Source: Sphingopyxis sp. (GTDB lineage: Bacteria; Pseudomonadota; Alphaproteobacteria; Sphingomonadales; Sphingomonadaceae). Taken from it: a DNA stretch of 64,000 nucleotides. The position numbers and the translations under genes were made by a program. The notes below the pieces were generated by a model. That model was not told the origin of the DNA, did not search any database, and worked only from the letters and a program-made list of their open reading frames with translations. The DNA lies in the NCBI GenBank assembly GCA_030145715.1, contig JAIXHQ010000004.1:62001-126000 (forward strand). The letters run 5' to 3'. Shown one piece after another: positions 52,000 through 61,150 of the stretch (positions are counted from its first letter, which is position 1; each line of letters begins with the position of its first letter).

Positions 52000-53778
52000 T
52001 CAAAACTGCCGGATCACGCCCAGAAACGCATCGCCCCATGCGTCGAGCTTTTTGCCGCCGACGCCCGGAATATCCGCCAGCGCGCTGCGCGTCGCGGGAC
52101 GTTCGCTGGCCATCGTGCGCAGCACCGCGTCGTGAAAGATGACATAGGGCGGCACATTCGCCTCGGCCGCCAGTTCGCGCCGCATCGCGCGCAGCGCGTC
52201 GAACAGCGGATCGCCGACCGGATTCGGGGTCGCGCCCGGCCCGCCGCGCGCCGCCCTTTGCGTCCGCTTGACCGGCGGTTCGGCCATCAGCACCGCCGTC
52301 TCCCCCTTCATCATCGCGCGCGCCGCCGGGCCCAGCATCAACCCGCCATGTTCGGTGGTGTCGAGCGCCTCGCGCGCCATCAGGCTCCGCACCAGCGGCT
52401 TGATCAGCCGCGCTTCCTCGCTCGCGACGATCCCGAACACCGACAATTTGTCATGGCCCCGGCTCGCGATCCGCTCGTCGCTGCGTCCGCACAGCACCGC
52501 CTCGATATGCCCGGCGCCAAAACTCTGCCCGGTGCGATAGACCGCCGACAGCAATTTCTGCGCGAGCACCGTCGCATCGACCTGCGCGGCGGGGTCCAGG
52601 CAATTGTCGCAATTGCCGCAGCGTTCGGGCGGATTTTCGCCAAAATGCCGCAGCAACAGCGCGCGGCGGCATTCGACCGTTTCGACCAGCGCGGCCAGCG
52701 CGTTCAACCGCGCCCGCTCGCCCGCGATGCGCGCCTCGGGCAGTTCGGACAGGCGCATCCGCGCCCGCGCGAAATCGTCGGCGCCCCACAGCATCATCGC
52801 CTCGGCGGGATCGCCGTCGCGGCCCGCGCGCCCGGTTTCCTGATAATAGCTTTCGATCGATTTCGGCAGGCCGGCGTGGGCGACGAACCGCACGTCGGGC
52901 TTGTCGATCCCCATGCCGAACGCGACCGTCGCGGTGACGATGCCATCCTCCGATGCGACGAATTCATGCTGCACGCGCGCGCGTACATCGGGGTCCAGCC
53001 CCGCATGATAGGCGGCGACGCGGCGTCCCGTCGCCGCCGCGATCTGCTGCGCCAGCCGCTCGGTGCCGCTGCGCGTCGGGGCATAGACGATGCCCGGCCC
53101 CGGATTGGCGGCGATGAAATCGACCAGTTGCTTGGCCGGGCTGACGCGCGGGCGGACGGCATAGCGGATGTTGGGCCGGTCGAACCCCGCCAGGATCAAC
53201 CCGTCCGCCGATATGCCAAGCTGGACGAGAATATCCTCGCGCGTATGCTTGTCCGCAGTCGCGGTCAGCGCCAGCCGCGGGACCGCCGGAAAGGCGTCGA
53301 GCAGGGGCCGGAGCAGGCGATAGTCGGGGCGGAAATCATGCCCCCATTCCGACACGCAATGCGCTTCGTCGATCGCGAACAGCGCGGGGGTCTGCGCCTC
53401 CAGCAAGGTGCGGAACCCCTCGCCGGTCGCGCGTTCGGGGGCGACGTACAACAGGTCCAGATTGCCGTCGCGATACGCCTGCCGCGTGGCGGCCCAGTCG
53501 GCATCGACGCTGGTCAGCGACGCGGCGCGGATCCCCGCCGCGCGCGCGCCGCGAAGCTGGTCGTGCATCAGCGCGATCAGCGGCGACACGACGATGACGC
53601 ATCCGTTCAGCGCGACGGCGGGCAATTGATAGGTCAGCGACTTGCCCGCCCCCGTCGGCATCACCGCCAGCGTCCGCTCGCCCGCCATGACGCGGCCGAC
53701 GACCTCGCCCTGCCGCCCGCGAAACGCATCGAAACCGAAAGTGGATTTAAGGAGCGGGAGGAGCGCGTCGGCGGGCAT
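52000..53778 (-). CDS. recQ: ATP-dependent DNA helicase RecQ
   Basis: 3'-5' DNA helicase of 592 residues for recombination and fork repair. Walker A MPTGAGKSLTYQLP, DEAH box with aromatic loop FAIDEAHCVSEWGHDFRPDY, motif VI YYQETGRAGRDGDPAEA, four-Cys zinc module (C in VECRRALLLRHFGE and CGNCDNCLD), winged helix, and an HRDC domain at the C-terminus (DALRAMRRELAAEANVPPYV). The start at 53778 (MPADALLPLLKSTFG) is standard. Followed after the stop by intergenic palindromes, preceded by the antiporter gene. Confidence 0.97.
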   Translation of the reverse strand: MPADALLPLLKSTFGFDAFRGRQGEVVGRVMAGERTLAVMPTGAGKSLTYQLPAVALNGCVIVVSPLIALMHDQLRGARAAGIRAASLTSVDADWAATRQAYRDGNLDLLYVAPERATGEGFRTLLEAQTPALFAIDEAHCVSEWGHDFRPDYRLLRPLLDAFPAVPRLALTATADKHTREDILVQLGISADGLILAGFDRPNIRYAVRPRVSPAKQLVDFIAANPGPGIVYAPTRSGTERLAQQIAAATGRRVAAYHAGLDPDVRARVQHEFVASEDGIVTATVAFGMGIDKPDVRFVAHAGLPKSIESYYQETGRAGRDGDPAEAMMLWGADDFARARMRLSELPEARIAGERARLNALAALVETVECRRALLLRHFGENPPERCGNCDNCLDPAAQVDATVLAQKLLSAVYRTGQSFGAGHIEAVLCGRSDERIASRGHDKLSVFGIVASEEARLIKPLVRSLMAREALDTTEHGGLMLGPAARAMMKGETAVLMAEPPVKRTQRAARGGPGATPNPVGDPLFDALRAMRRELAAEANVPPYVIFHDAVLRTMASERPATRSALADIPGVGGKKLDAWGDAFLGVIRQF

Positions 53779-53859
53779 TGCCGGACGGCGATAGATAAGA
53801 TGGCGGGGCGGGGAAAGCCCCGACCGTCGCAATATCGAAATTGGCGATGGAAACGATGG

Positions 53860-55497
53860 TCAGGCCCGTTTCAGCATCGCCCGTTCGGCCATCCGCGACG
53901 CGGTTTCGCGTTCGGCCATCACGACATGGTCGGCGCCGCGCCGGACCAGATCGTCGACTTCCTCGTCCGAATGCGCGCGGGCAACGATCACCAGCTTGGG
54001 ATTGATCGCGCGCGCGCGCCGAACGATCGCGCCCGCTTCGACGCCTTCGGGGATCGCGATCAACAGCGTCGTGGCGGTGTCGATCCCCGCTTGGCGCAGG
54101 ATGCTTTCCTTGGTCGCATCGCCGACGATCACCGTCGCCCCCGCATCGCGCGCCGCGGCGGCCATGTCCTTCTGATCCTCGATCACCATCAGCCCGTCGC
54201 CGCGCCCGCAGATCAGGTGGCCGATATGGCTGCCGACCCGGCCATAACCGATCAGCACGACCCCGGCGTTGGACGCCTCGTGCGCCGCCGCCTCCATGTC
54301 GGGTTCCTGAACCTCTTCCTCTGCCTTCATGCGCTTGACCGCCAGGGAAAAGAGGATCGGGTTGAACAGGATCGACAACAGCGACCCGGCCAGAATCAGG
54401 TCGCGCCCCGTTTCGGGCAGGACTTTCAACCCCACGCCCAGCCCCGCCAGGATGAAGGAAAATTCGCCGATCTGCGCCAGGCTGACCGACACGGTCAGCG
54501 CGGTCCCCGATTTGTGGCCAAAGGCGCGGACCAGCGCATAGGCCGCGACCGATTTGCCGACGACGATGATCGCGACCGTCGCCAGCACCGGACCCGGCTG
54601 TTCCACCAGCACCTTGGGGTCGAACAACATGCCGACCGACACGAAAAACAGCACCGCAAAGGCATCGCGCAGCGGCAGCGTTTCCTCGGCGGCGCGGCGC
54701 GACAATTGCGTTTCGCCCAGGATCATCCCGGCAAAGAAGGCGCCGAGCGCCAGGCTGACGTCGAAAATCACCGCCGCGCCGAACGCGACGCCCAGCGCGA
54801 TCGCCAGCACCGCCAGCCGGAACAGTTCGCGCGATCCCGAATGCGCGACCCAGTGCAGCACCCATGGCAGCACCCGCCGCGCGACCACGAACATGAAGGC
54901 GACAAAGGCGACGACCTTCAAAAGCACGATGGCCGCCGACTGGAGCAGCCCCGCCGTCCCGCCTTCGTCGCCGCGCGATCCGAACATCGCGGGCAACAGC
55001 ACAAGCGCAAGCACCATGACCAGATCCTCGACGATCAGCCAGCCGACCGCGATCCGCCCCTTCTCGGTCTCCACCATGTCGAGCGATTGCAGCGCGCGGA
55101 GCAGCACGACGGTCGATGCGACCGACAGCGCCAGCCCGAACACCGCGCTGCCCTCGACCGACCAGCCCAGATACAGGCCCAGCATCATGCCCAGCGCCGT
55201 CGCCACCGCAATCTGCGCGATCGCCCCCGGCACCGCGATCCGGCGCACCGAAAGCAGGTCTTTCAGCGAAAAATGCAGCCCGACCCCGAACATCAACAGG
55301 ATGACGCCGATTTCGGCAAGCTGAAGCGCCAATCCGGTGTCGGCGACAAATCCCGGCGTGAACGGCCCAACCATCACCCCCGCGAGCAGATAGCCCGCGA
55401 TCGGCGAAATCTTGATGCGATGTGCGAGCGCCCCCATCAAAAAGGCGACGCCAAGCCCGGCAACCACGGTGCCGATCAGGGTGGTTTCTTGCGGCAT
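53860..55497 (-). CDS. CPA2 cation:proton antiporter with RCK domain (KefB/YbaL-like)
   Basis: Inner-membrane exchanger of 545 residues: about twelve membrane helices (about 1-385), with ISPIAGYLLAGVMVGPFTPG and LALGAFFAGMILGETQ typical of CPA2. A cytoplasmic TrkA-N/RCK domain covers about 410-530 (GVVLIGYGRVGSHIGHLI as the NAD-binding GxGxxG). Potassium or monovalent cation efflux regulated by nucleotide is expected; KefC-type glutathione control would need an extra ancillary protein, which is absent. Start 55497 (MPQETTLIG). Precedes recQ. Confidence 0.92.
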   Translation of the reverse strand: MPQETTLIGTVVAGLGVAFLMGALAHRIKISPIAGYLLAGVMVGPFTPGFVADTGLALQLAEIGVILLMFGVGLHFSLKDLLSVRRIAVPGAIAQIAVATALGMMLGLYLGWSVEGSAVFGLALSVASTVVLLRALQSLDMVETEKGRIAVGWLIVEDLVMVLALVLLPAMFGSRGDEGGTAGLLQSAAIVLLKVVAFVAFMFVVARRVLPWVLHWVAHSGSRELFRLAVLAIALGVAFGAAVIFDVSLALGAFFAGMILGETQLSRRAAEETLPLRDAFAVLFFVSVGMLFDPKVLVEQPGPVLATVAIIVVGKSVAAYALVRAFGHKSGTALTVSVSLAQIGEFSFILAGLGVGLKVLPETGRDLILAGSLLSILFNPILFSLAVKRMKAEEEVQEPDMEAAAHEASNAGVVLIGYGRVGSHIGHLICGRGDGLMVIEDQKDMAAAARDAGATVIVGDATKESILRQAGIDTATTLLIAIPEGVEAGAIVRRARAINPKLVIVARAHSDEEVDDLVRRGADHVVMAERETASRMAERAMLKRA

Positions 55498-55598
55498 GGC
55501 CCTTGGGTAAAGGGCGCGGGCGCCGGGGGTCAAGGCGAAGGGCAAAGAAAAAGATGACGCGCGTGGTGGAACCGCGACCGCGCCCGGACATATGGGGC

Positions 55599-57413
55599 CT
55601 AAACCGTCCCCTCTTCCTTCTCCGCCTGTTGCCGCGCCCACATGTCGGCGTACAGGCCCTGCATGACCAGCAACTGGTCGTGCGTCCCCGTTTCCGCCAC
55701 CCGGCCCTTGTCCAGCACGATGATCCGGTCGGCGTTCGTCACCGTCGACAGGCGGTGTGCGATCACCAATGTCGTGCGGCGCCGCGCGATGCGGTCGAGC
55801 GTCGACTGGATCGCCGCCTCGGTCCGGCTGTCGAGCGCGCTGGTCGCCTCGTCCAATATCAGCACCGGCGGATTCTTCAGCAGGGTCCGCGCGATCGCGA
55901 CGCGCTGTTTCTCGCCGCCCGACAGCTTCAGCCCGCGCTCGCCGACCTCGGTATCATACCCCTGTGGCAGCATCGCGATAAAGCCGTCGATCGCCGCGCC
56001 CTCGGCCGCCGCCGCAATATCGTCGGCGCTCGCCCCCTCGCGGCCATAGGCGATATTATATCCGATGCTGTCGTTGAACAGCACCGTGTCCTGCGGCACG
56101 ATGCCGATCGCGGCGCGCAGGCTTTGCTGTGTGACCCCGGCGATGGGCTGGCCGTCGATCAGCACCCGCCCGCCCTGCGGATCATAGAAACGGAACAGCA
56201 GCCGCGCGATCGTCGATTTGCCCGCGCCCGACGGCCCGACGATCGCCAGCGTCTCGCCCGCGCCGACCGCGAAACTGACGCCGTTCAATATCGTCCGGTC
56301 GGCTTCATATCCGAAAACGACATTCTCGAACGTCACCGCGCCGCCGTTTACGACCAGCGGCCCCGCGCCCGGCGCATCGGCGATCTCGGACGGCGTGTCG
56401 ATCAGGCGGAACATCGCCTCTATGTCGATCAGCCCCTGCCGGATCACGCGATAGACCATGCCCAGCATGTCGAGCGGTCGGAAAAGCTGGGCCAGCAATG
56501 TGTTCACCAGCACGACGTCGCCGACCTTATATTCGCCGGTGGACCAGCCCCACACCGTATAGGCCATCGCCCCCGCCATCGCGGCGTTGGTGATCAGGCT
56601 CTGCCCGATGTTCAGCCACGCCAGGCTGTTCTCGCTCTTGACCGCGGCGCGCGCATATTGATCGGCGACGTCGCGGTAACGGGCCTGCTCGCGTTCCTCG
56701 GCGCCGAAATATTTGACCGTCTCATAATTCAGCAGGCTGTCGACGCTGCGCCCGATGGTCAGCGTGTCGAGATCGTTCATCCGGGTGCGCAGCGCGTTGC
56801 GCCAATCGGTCACCTTGCGGGTAAAGATGATATAGACGACGACCATCAGCGCGGTCGCGCTGGCCAGGCCGAAACTGAACTTGGTCCAGAAAATGATGAG
56901 CACCGCCGCCAGTTCGATCACCGTCGGCGCGATGTTGAACAACAGGAAATACAGCATCGTGTCGATGCTCTTGGTGCCGCGTTCGATCACCTTCGTCACC
57001 TCGCCCGTCCGCCGCGCAAGGTGAAAGCGAAGGCTCAGCGCGTGAAGATGGGCAAAGGTCGCGATGGCCAGTTCGCGCGTCGCATCCTGTCCGACCCGTT
57101 CGAACACCACGTTGCGCAGATTGTCGAACAAGACGCCCGCAAAGCGCGCCCCGGCATAAGCGAGCACCAGCCCGATCGCGAGCGCGACGCCCGCCTCCAT
57201 TCCCGGCGCCATGCGGTCGATCGCGGCGCCGTACAGGAACCCCATCGATAGCTGGACGCCCTTTGACGCCAGCACGATCAGGGCGGCCAGCGCGATACGC
57301 AGCTTCGCCTCGACCTGCCCCGTCGGCCATAAATAGGGCATAAACCGCTTCAGCGTCGCAAGGACGGGCGGTTCGCGGCTGGCGTCGGCGGCGGTGGAGG
57401 TATCGGGCGGCAT
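55599..57413 (-). CDS. Atm1-type ABC exporter (fused permease-ATPase)
   Basis: Half-transporter of 604 residues. The membrane domain (about 1-330) contains the Atm1-like RTGEVTKVIERGTKSIDTML, NYETVKYFGAEEREQARY and NSLAWLNIGQSLITN. The nucleotide-binding domain (about 350-600) has Walker A GPSGAGKST, signature LSGGEKQRVAIARTLL and Walker B VLILDEATSALDS. Atm1 relatives export glutathione-linked sulfur or metal conjugates for iron-sulfur or heavy-metal homeostasis. Single gene between the antiporter and a short ORF; the next gene of known function upstream is lptA. Confidence 0.93.
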   Translation of the reverse strand: MPPDTSTAADASREPPVLATLKRFMPYLWPTGQVEAKLRIALAALIVLASKGVQLSMGFLYGAAIDRMAPGMEAGVALAIGLVLAYAGARFAGVLFDNLRNVVFERVGQDATRELAIATFAHLHALSLRFHLARRTGEVTKVIERGTKSIDTMLYFLLFNIAPTVIELAAVLIIFWTKFSFGLASATALMVVVYIIFTRKVTDWRNALRTRMNDLDTLTIGRSVDSLLNYETVKYFGAEEREQARYRDVADQYARAAVKSENSLAWLNIGQSLITNAAMAGAMAYTVWGWSTGEYKVGDVVLVNTLLAQLFRPLDMLGMVYRVIRQGLIDIEAMFRLIDTPSEIADAPGAGPLVVNGGAVTFENVVFGYEADRTILNGVSFAVGAGETLAIVGPSGAGKSTIARLLFRFYDPQGGRVLIDGQPIAGVTQQSLRAAIGIVPQDTVLFNDSIGYNIAYGREGASADDIAAAAEGAAIDGFIAMLPQGYDTEVGERGLKLSGGEKQRVAIARTLLKNPPVLILDEATSALDSRTEAAIQSTLDRIARRRTTLVIAHRLSTVTNADRIIVLDKGRVAETGTHDQLLVMQGLYADMWARQQAEKEEGTV

Positions 57414-57453
57414 GGGCGCCCCATGTAGGGGCGATGGGCCGCCCGAACAATGT

Positions 57454-57603
57454 TCAGCGCGACTCGCGATAACCCGCGTGGCGGATGATCCGGTCGATCA
57501 GGCGCCGTTCCTCCGACGTCGGGGTGGGCACGATCGCCACGGGCGAATCCTGACGACGGCCGAACAGCGGACGGCGGGGCGGCATGATGGGGGAAAAGCG
57601 CAT
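57454..57603 (-). CDS. Possible 49-residue protein
   Basis: Short frame MRFSPIMPPRRPLFGRRQDS..., ending RRLIDRIIRHAGYRES. The helical, basic C-terminus looks protein-like, but there is no ribosome site, and longer starts read into Pro/Arg-rich sequence. No homologue is recognised. It lies between lptA and the Atm1-type exporter on the same strand. Confidence 0.35.
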   Translation of the reverse strand: MRFSPIMPPRRPLFGRRQDSPVAIVPTPTSEERRLIDRIIRHAGYRESR

Positions 57604-57706
57604 GGGGGCTGCTTTCACTCTGTGCGGTGTCGCCCCCGGCGCCGCGATGACCTGGTCCCGTCCCCTTGGTGCCGGTGCGTGGTTTCGAAACGGTGCAGCA
57701 GGCTGG

Positions 57707-58285
57707 TTACTGCGATCTTTCCGGTACGGTAAAGGTGCCGGTGACACGCCCGCCGGTGCCGCCCGGGACCGCATTGCCGTCGGGACCGCGCGCCGCGCCG
57801 CGCCCGTCGACCGTCGCGCGGCCGCTGTTGAGGTCGATCACCATCCGCCCGCCGCGCAGATTGTTGCCGCGCTGGCGCAGTTCGACATTGCCGATCATCG
57901 TGATGAGCCGCCGGTCGAGGTCATAGATGGCGGCATTGCCCGATGCGCGTTCGTCGCCCTTCGTCACCACGACGCCGCCCGTTGCGTCCAGCCGGTTGAC
58001 GTCGGTGCTGCCCGCGCGGGTATAGGCGACGGTCATCCGCGCCGCGGTCAGCGTCATTCCCGCCTGCGTCACGCGAACATTGCCCGAAATGACGACGCGG
58101 TCGGATCGGTCCTGCACCTCGATGCTGTTGGCCGCGAAATCGACCGGGGCATTGCTGTTATGGTTGGCCAGCGCCTGCGCCTCGGCGCGGTCGCCGCCCG
58201 CGCCGCCGGACAACAGGGCCATGCTGGTCACCGCGAATGCGGCGCCGGCAAGCGCCATGCTCTTCATGGTCCAAAGGCCGTTCAT
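57707..58285 (-). CDS. lptA: Lipopolysaccharide transport periplasmic protein LptA
   Basis: Periplasmic LPS bridge protein of 192 residues with signal sequence (about 1-36). The OstA/LptA beta-jellyroll is visible as repeating strands: VDFAANSIEVQDRSDRVVIS, NVRVTQAGMTLTAARMTVAY, and DLDRRLITMIGNVELRQRGN. It starts 4 bases inside the lptC end (overlap 58282-58285), so the two are coupled. lptB, which often follows, is not present downstream. Confidence 0.88.
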   Translation of the reverse strand: MNGLWTMKSMALAGAAFAVTSMALLSGGAGGDRAEAQALANHNSNAPVDFAANSIEVQDRSDRVVISGNVRVTQAGMTLTAARMTVAYTRAGSTDVNRLDATGGVVVTKGDERASGNAAIYDLDRRLITMIGNVELRQRGNNLRGGRMVIDLNSGRATVDGRGAARGPDGNAVPGGTGGRVTGTFTVPERSQ

Positions 58286-58920
58286 TTGAGCACTCCCTGA
58301 TTGATCCTGAGGCGCGCGTTGCCCTGCAACCGCACGATCCGCCTGTCGAGGTCGGCGGATAGCTGGTTGGCGGAAAAATTGCCGATGTTCAACGTACCGT
58401 TGACCCCGCCCTGCCCCATCAGGCTGCGGGTCTTCAGATCGAACGCCACATTGCGCGCGTCGATGCGATAGCCGTTTGCGCTTCGCACCTGCACCAGCCC
58501 TGGCACCGCGACCTTTTCGCTTTCCATATTATAGGCGCTGTCGCGCGCGACGATCGTCGCCGGGCCGTCGTCCAGGCGGATCGCGCCCGACAGGTCGGTC
58601 ATCCGCACGATCGGTTCGGCCGAACTTTTCTGGACCGCGCTGCCCGCCAACAGGGCAAAGGGTTGGCCCTTCGCATCCTGGCCGCGATATTCGGCGCGCG
58701 TTACCTTCAAACGCTCGGTCGCCATGTCGACCTTGTCCTTGGCCAGCAGAAAGCTGATTTCGCTGCGCTCGGTAAAGGGCGAAAAGACCAGCACCGCCGC
58801 CATGACGCCGATCACCAGCGGCAGGGTAAAGCGCAGGGCGCGCACGACGCGGTCGTGGCTCGACCCGCTGGTCGCCCACATGCGGCGCATCGTGCGGTCA
58901 AGATCGGCGCGTTCGGACAC
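58282..58920 (-). CDS. lptC: LPS export ABC transporter periplasmic protein LptC
   Basis: Bitopic inner-membrane protein of 212 residues: one N-terminal helix (LRFTLPLVIGVMAAVLVFSP) and an OstA-like periplasmic jellyroll (about 75-205: AEYRGQDAKGQPFALLAGSA, MTDLSGAIRLDDGPATIVAR). It joins LptF/LptG/LptB to LptA. It overlaps lptA and lies 17 bases after the RNase D gene, forming the conserved rnd-lptC-lptA order of sphingomonads. Confidence 0.88.
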   Translation of the reverse strand: MSERADLDRTMRRMWATSGSSHDRVVRALRFTLPLVIGVMAAVLVFSPFTERSEISFLLAKDKVDMATERLKVTRAEYRGQDAKGQPFALLAGSAVQKSSAEPIVRMTDLSGAIRLDDGPATIVARDSAYNMESEKVAVPGLVQVRSANGYRIDARNVAFDLKTRSLMGQGGVNGTLNIGNFSANQLSADLDRRIVRLQGNARLRINQGVLK

Positions 58921-58937
58921 TCGCTTTCCCGATTCGT

Positions 58938-59555
58938 TCAGCTATGCGCGAAAATATCGACTTCGGGCCATCCCGCGAGGTCGAGCGCGGCGCGCGTCGG
59001 CAGGAAATCGAAACAGGCCTGCGCCAGTTCGGTCCGCCCTTCGCGCGCCAGCCGCGCATCGAGGATCCCCTTCATCGCGTGAAGGAACCGCACGTCGCTC
59101 GCGGCATAGTCGCGCTGCGCGTCGGTCAGTTCGGCGGCGCCCCAGTCGCTCGACTGCTGCTGTTTCGAGACTTCCTGGCCCAGCAATTCGCGCACCAATT
59201 CCTTCAATCCGTGCCGGTCGGTATAGGTGCGGATCAGCTTCGATGCGATCTTGGTGCAATAGACGGGCGCCGTCACGACGCCCAGCGCCTGTTGCAGCGC
59301 CGCGATGTCGAAGCGCGCAAAATGAAATAATTTCAAACGGTTGGGGTCGGTCAATATCGCCTTCAGCACCGGCGCGTCATAGGCGCTGCCGGGGCCGAAG
59401 CGGACGAGATGCTCGTCGCCCGACCCGTCGCTGATCTGAACCAGGCACAGCCGGTCGCGCAGCGGGTTCAAACCCATGGTTTCGGTATCGATCGCGACGG
59501 CGCCGGGGCCCAATGCACCCTCGGGCAAATCTTCTTCATGAAAATATACGGTCAT
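58938..59555 (-). CDS. rnd: Ribonuclease D-type 3'-5' exonuclease
   Basis: DEDDy exonuclease of 205 residues. Motif I AVAIDTETMGLNP (Asp, Glu), motif II HFARFDIAAL (Asp), and motif III YAASDVRFLHAMKG (Tyr, Asp). It lacks the C-terminal HRDC domains of E. coli RNase D, so it is the short form common in alphaproteobacteria. Trims 3' ends of tRNA precursors or other RNAs. First gene of the lpt operon. Starts near 59555, with the cold-shock gene divergent. Confidence 0.88.
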   Translation of the reverse strand: MTVYFHEEDLPEGALGPGAVAIDTETMGLNPLRDRLCLVQISDGSGDEHLVRFGPGSAYDAPVLKAILTDPNRLKLFHFARFDIAALQQALGVVTAPVYCTKIASKLIRTYTDRHGLKELVRELLGQEVSKQQQSSDWGAAELTDAQRDYAASDVRFLHAMKGILDARLAREGRTELAQACFDFLPTRAALDLAGWPEVDIFAHS

Positions 59556-59659
59556 GCGCCCGCCTTAGGCCATGCGGACGTGCCGCTCAATGACTGGTTT
59601 TCACAGGCGTCGCCCATCCGGCGCGGCTCTGCGGCAAAGCCCCCTTTATCCACTGTAGC

Positions 59660-59817
59660 GCAATTGAATTTTCCGTTCGCAGATGGCATTTATTTAGGCT
59701 ATATATTGCGCCGTTAGAGGCACGGGGCGAGTCTGTGCCCATGGTGAACTGCGTCCCCGTCCGGCGCAAGGCGCCGGTCGAATGGGGTATGGACGAACCG
59801 AAAGCGACTATTAGACA
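59660..59817 (+). promoter_or_regulatory. Promoter and long 5' leader of the cold-shock gene
   Basis: An AT-rich segment (about 59664-59707, including TTGAATTTT and CTATATATTG) precedes about 110 bases of leader containing two hairpin-forming stretches (GGCAC..GTGCC near 59719-59742, and GGCGCAAGGCGCC). Long structured leaders are usual for cold-inducible csp mRNA. The precise start is not determinable here. Confidence 0.5.
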
Positions 59818-60594
59818 ATGAGTTTCAACAAGGATCGCCGCGGCCAGCGGGGGCGCGGTAAGCGCGACGATTTCGGCAATTTCGACAGCTTTGAACCGGC
59901 TCCCTATGGCGGCGACAGCTATGGCGGCGGACGGGGCGGCTTCGGCGATCGCGATCGCGGCGGGTTCGGCGGCGGCGACCGTGGCGGATTCGGCGGTGGT
60001 GACCGTGGCGGATTCGGTGGCGGCGATCGTGGCGGCTTCGGCGGCGGACGTGGCGGCGGGATGCCCGCACAGGTCGTCGGCGAAGGCAATGGCACGGTAA
60101 AATTCTTCAACGCCTCCAAGGGCTTTGGCTTTGTGTCGCGCGACGATGGCGGCGAAGACGTGTTCGTGCACATCAGCGCGGTCGAACAGGCGGGGCTTCA
60201 GGGGCTCGCTTCGGGCCAGCCGCTCGGCTTCACGCTTGTCGAACGCAATGGCAAGGTGTCGGCCATCGATCTGAAGATCGAAGGCGAACCGATGCCGGTC
60301 GAGGAATTTGCCCCGCGTCAGCGCGACGACCGCGGCGCCGCGCCGGGCGGCGCGCGCGGACGGCGCCAACTGACCGGCGAACGCACGTCGGGCACGGTCA
60401 AATTCTTCAACACGACCAAGGGTTTTGGCTTTATCGCCCGCGACGACGGACAGGCCGATGCCTTTGTCCACATCAGCGCGGTGCAGCGGGCCGGGATGAC
60501 CGGCCTGGACGAGGGCGACCGCGTCGCTTTCGACATCGAAGTCGATGACCGCGGCAAATTCGCCGCCGTCAACATCCAGCCGCATCAGGACTGA
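59818..60594 (+). CDS. Twin cold-shock-domain protein with RGG-rich N-terminus
   Basis: RNA-binding protein of 258 residues with three parts. The N-terminus (about 35-80) has repeats of RGGFGGGD, an RGG-box region. Cold-shock domain 1 (about 92-155): GTVKFFNASKGFGFVSRDDG, then DVFVHISAVEQAGLQGL. Cold-shock domain 2 (about 195-255): GTVKFFNTTKGFGFIARDDG, then AFVHISAVQRAGM. RNP1 and RNP2 motifs (KGFGF, VFVHIS) are intact in both. Acts as RNA chaperone or in cold response. Single gene with long leader; followed by a terminator. Confidence 0.93.
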   Translation: MSFNKDRRGQRGRGKRDDFGNFDSFEPAPYGGDSYGGGRGGFGDRDRGGFGGGDRGGFGGGDRGGFGGGDRGGFGGGRGGGMPAQVVGEGNGTVKFFNASKGFGFVSRDDGGEDVFVHISAVEQAGLQGLASGQPLGFTLVERNGKVSAIDLKIEGEPMPVEEFAPRQRDDRGAAPGGARGRRQLTGERTSGTVKFFNTTKGFGFIARDDGQADAFVHISAVQRAGMTGLDEGDRVAFDIEVDDRGKFAAVNIQPHQD

Positions 60595-60611
60595 TCGGCC
60601 GGACGACCGGA

Positions 60612-60648
60612 AAAATGAAAAGGGCGGCTCTCGGGCCGCCCTTTTTGT
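60612..60648. terminator. Bidirectional terminator between cold-shock gene and dps
   Basis: Nine-base stem AAGGGCGGC / GCCGCCCTT (60620-60628, 60635-60643) with TTTTTG after it on the plus strand and an A-rich run before it, giving T-rich tails on both strands. Serves the convergent cold-shock and dps genes. Confidence 0.92.
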
Positions 60649-60685
60649 TTGGCATGGCCATTTTCGGGGACGGGACGGCGCGGGT

Positions 60686-61150
60686 TCAATAACCCAGCGT
60701 CGCTTCCAGGAACCAGATGCGCTGCTGCGTTTCGTCGGCCCAGCCATCGACCAACCCGCTGGTCGCGATGTCGCCGTCGGCGTCCGCCGCCGCCTTCACC
60801 TCTTTAAGCTGCGCCAGCAGAATCCTGTTGTCCGCCGCCAGCGTGCGGATCATCGCCTCGGCGTCCGGCGCGGCACTGTCTTCGTCGTCGCGGATCGACT
60901 GGCGGCGGCCGATGTCGCCGATCGACCGCAGCGTCGCGGCGCCATTTTTGCGCACCCGTTCGGCGATCAGGTCGGTCGTCGCGAAAATCTGCGCCGCCTG
61001 TTCGTCGAACAGCAGATGGAGTTCGCGAAAGCGCGGCCCCTGGACATGCCAGTGAAAATTCTTTGTCTTCAGATAAAGGGCGAAACTGTCGGCGAGCAAA
61101 GCGTTGAGCGCGTCGGCGACCGCCGGTGCATTATCCTTTTTGTCGGACAT
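60686..61150 (-). CDS. dps: Dps-family ferritin-like DNA-protection protein
   Basis: Twelve-subunit iron-storing protein of 154 residues. The ferroxidase ligands of Dps are all present with exact spacing: H33, H45, D49, D60 and E64 (HWHVQGPRFRELHLLFDE then TTDLIAE). The N-terminus is short and carries DKK, so DNA binding may be weak. Protects against peroxide and starvation. Monocistronic, convergent with the cold-shock gene. Confidence 0.94.
   Translation of the reverse strand: MSDKKDNAPAVADALNALLADSFALYLKTKNFHWHVQGPRFRELHLLFDEQAAQIFATTDLIAERVRKNGAATLRSIGDIGRRQSIRDDEDSAAPDAEAMIRTLAADNRILLAQLKEVKAAADADGDIATSGLVDGWADETQQRIWFLEATLGY

Noticed and set aside
51808-55557. Plus-strand open frame of 1249 codons across recQ and the antiporter
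   Set aside because: Low-complexity, Arg/Gln/His/Asp-rich composition with no domain, antisense to two firmly identified genes.
53747-55591. Minus-strand frame of 614 codons in the antiporter region
   Set aside because: Arg/Gly-rich reading of the same strand in another frame; the antiporter frame has conserved motifs.
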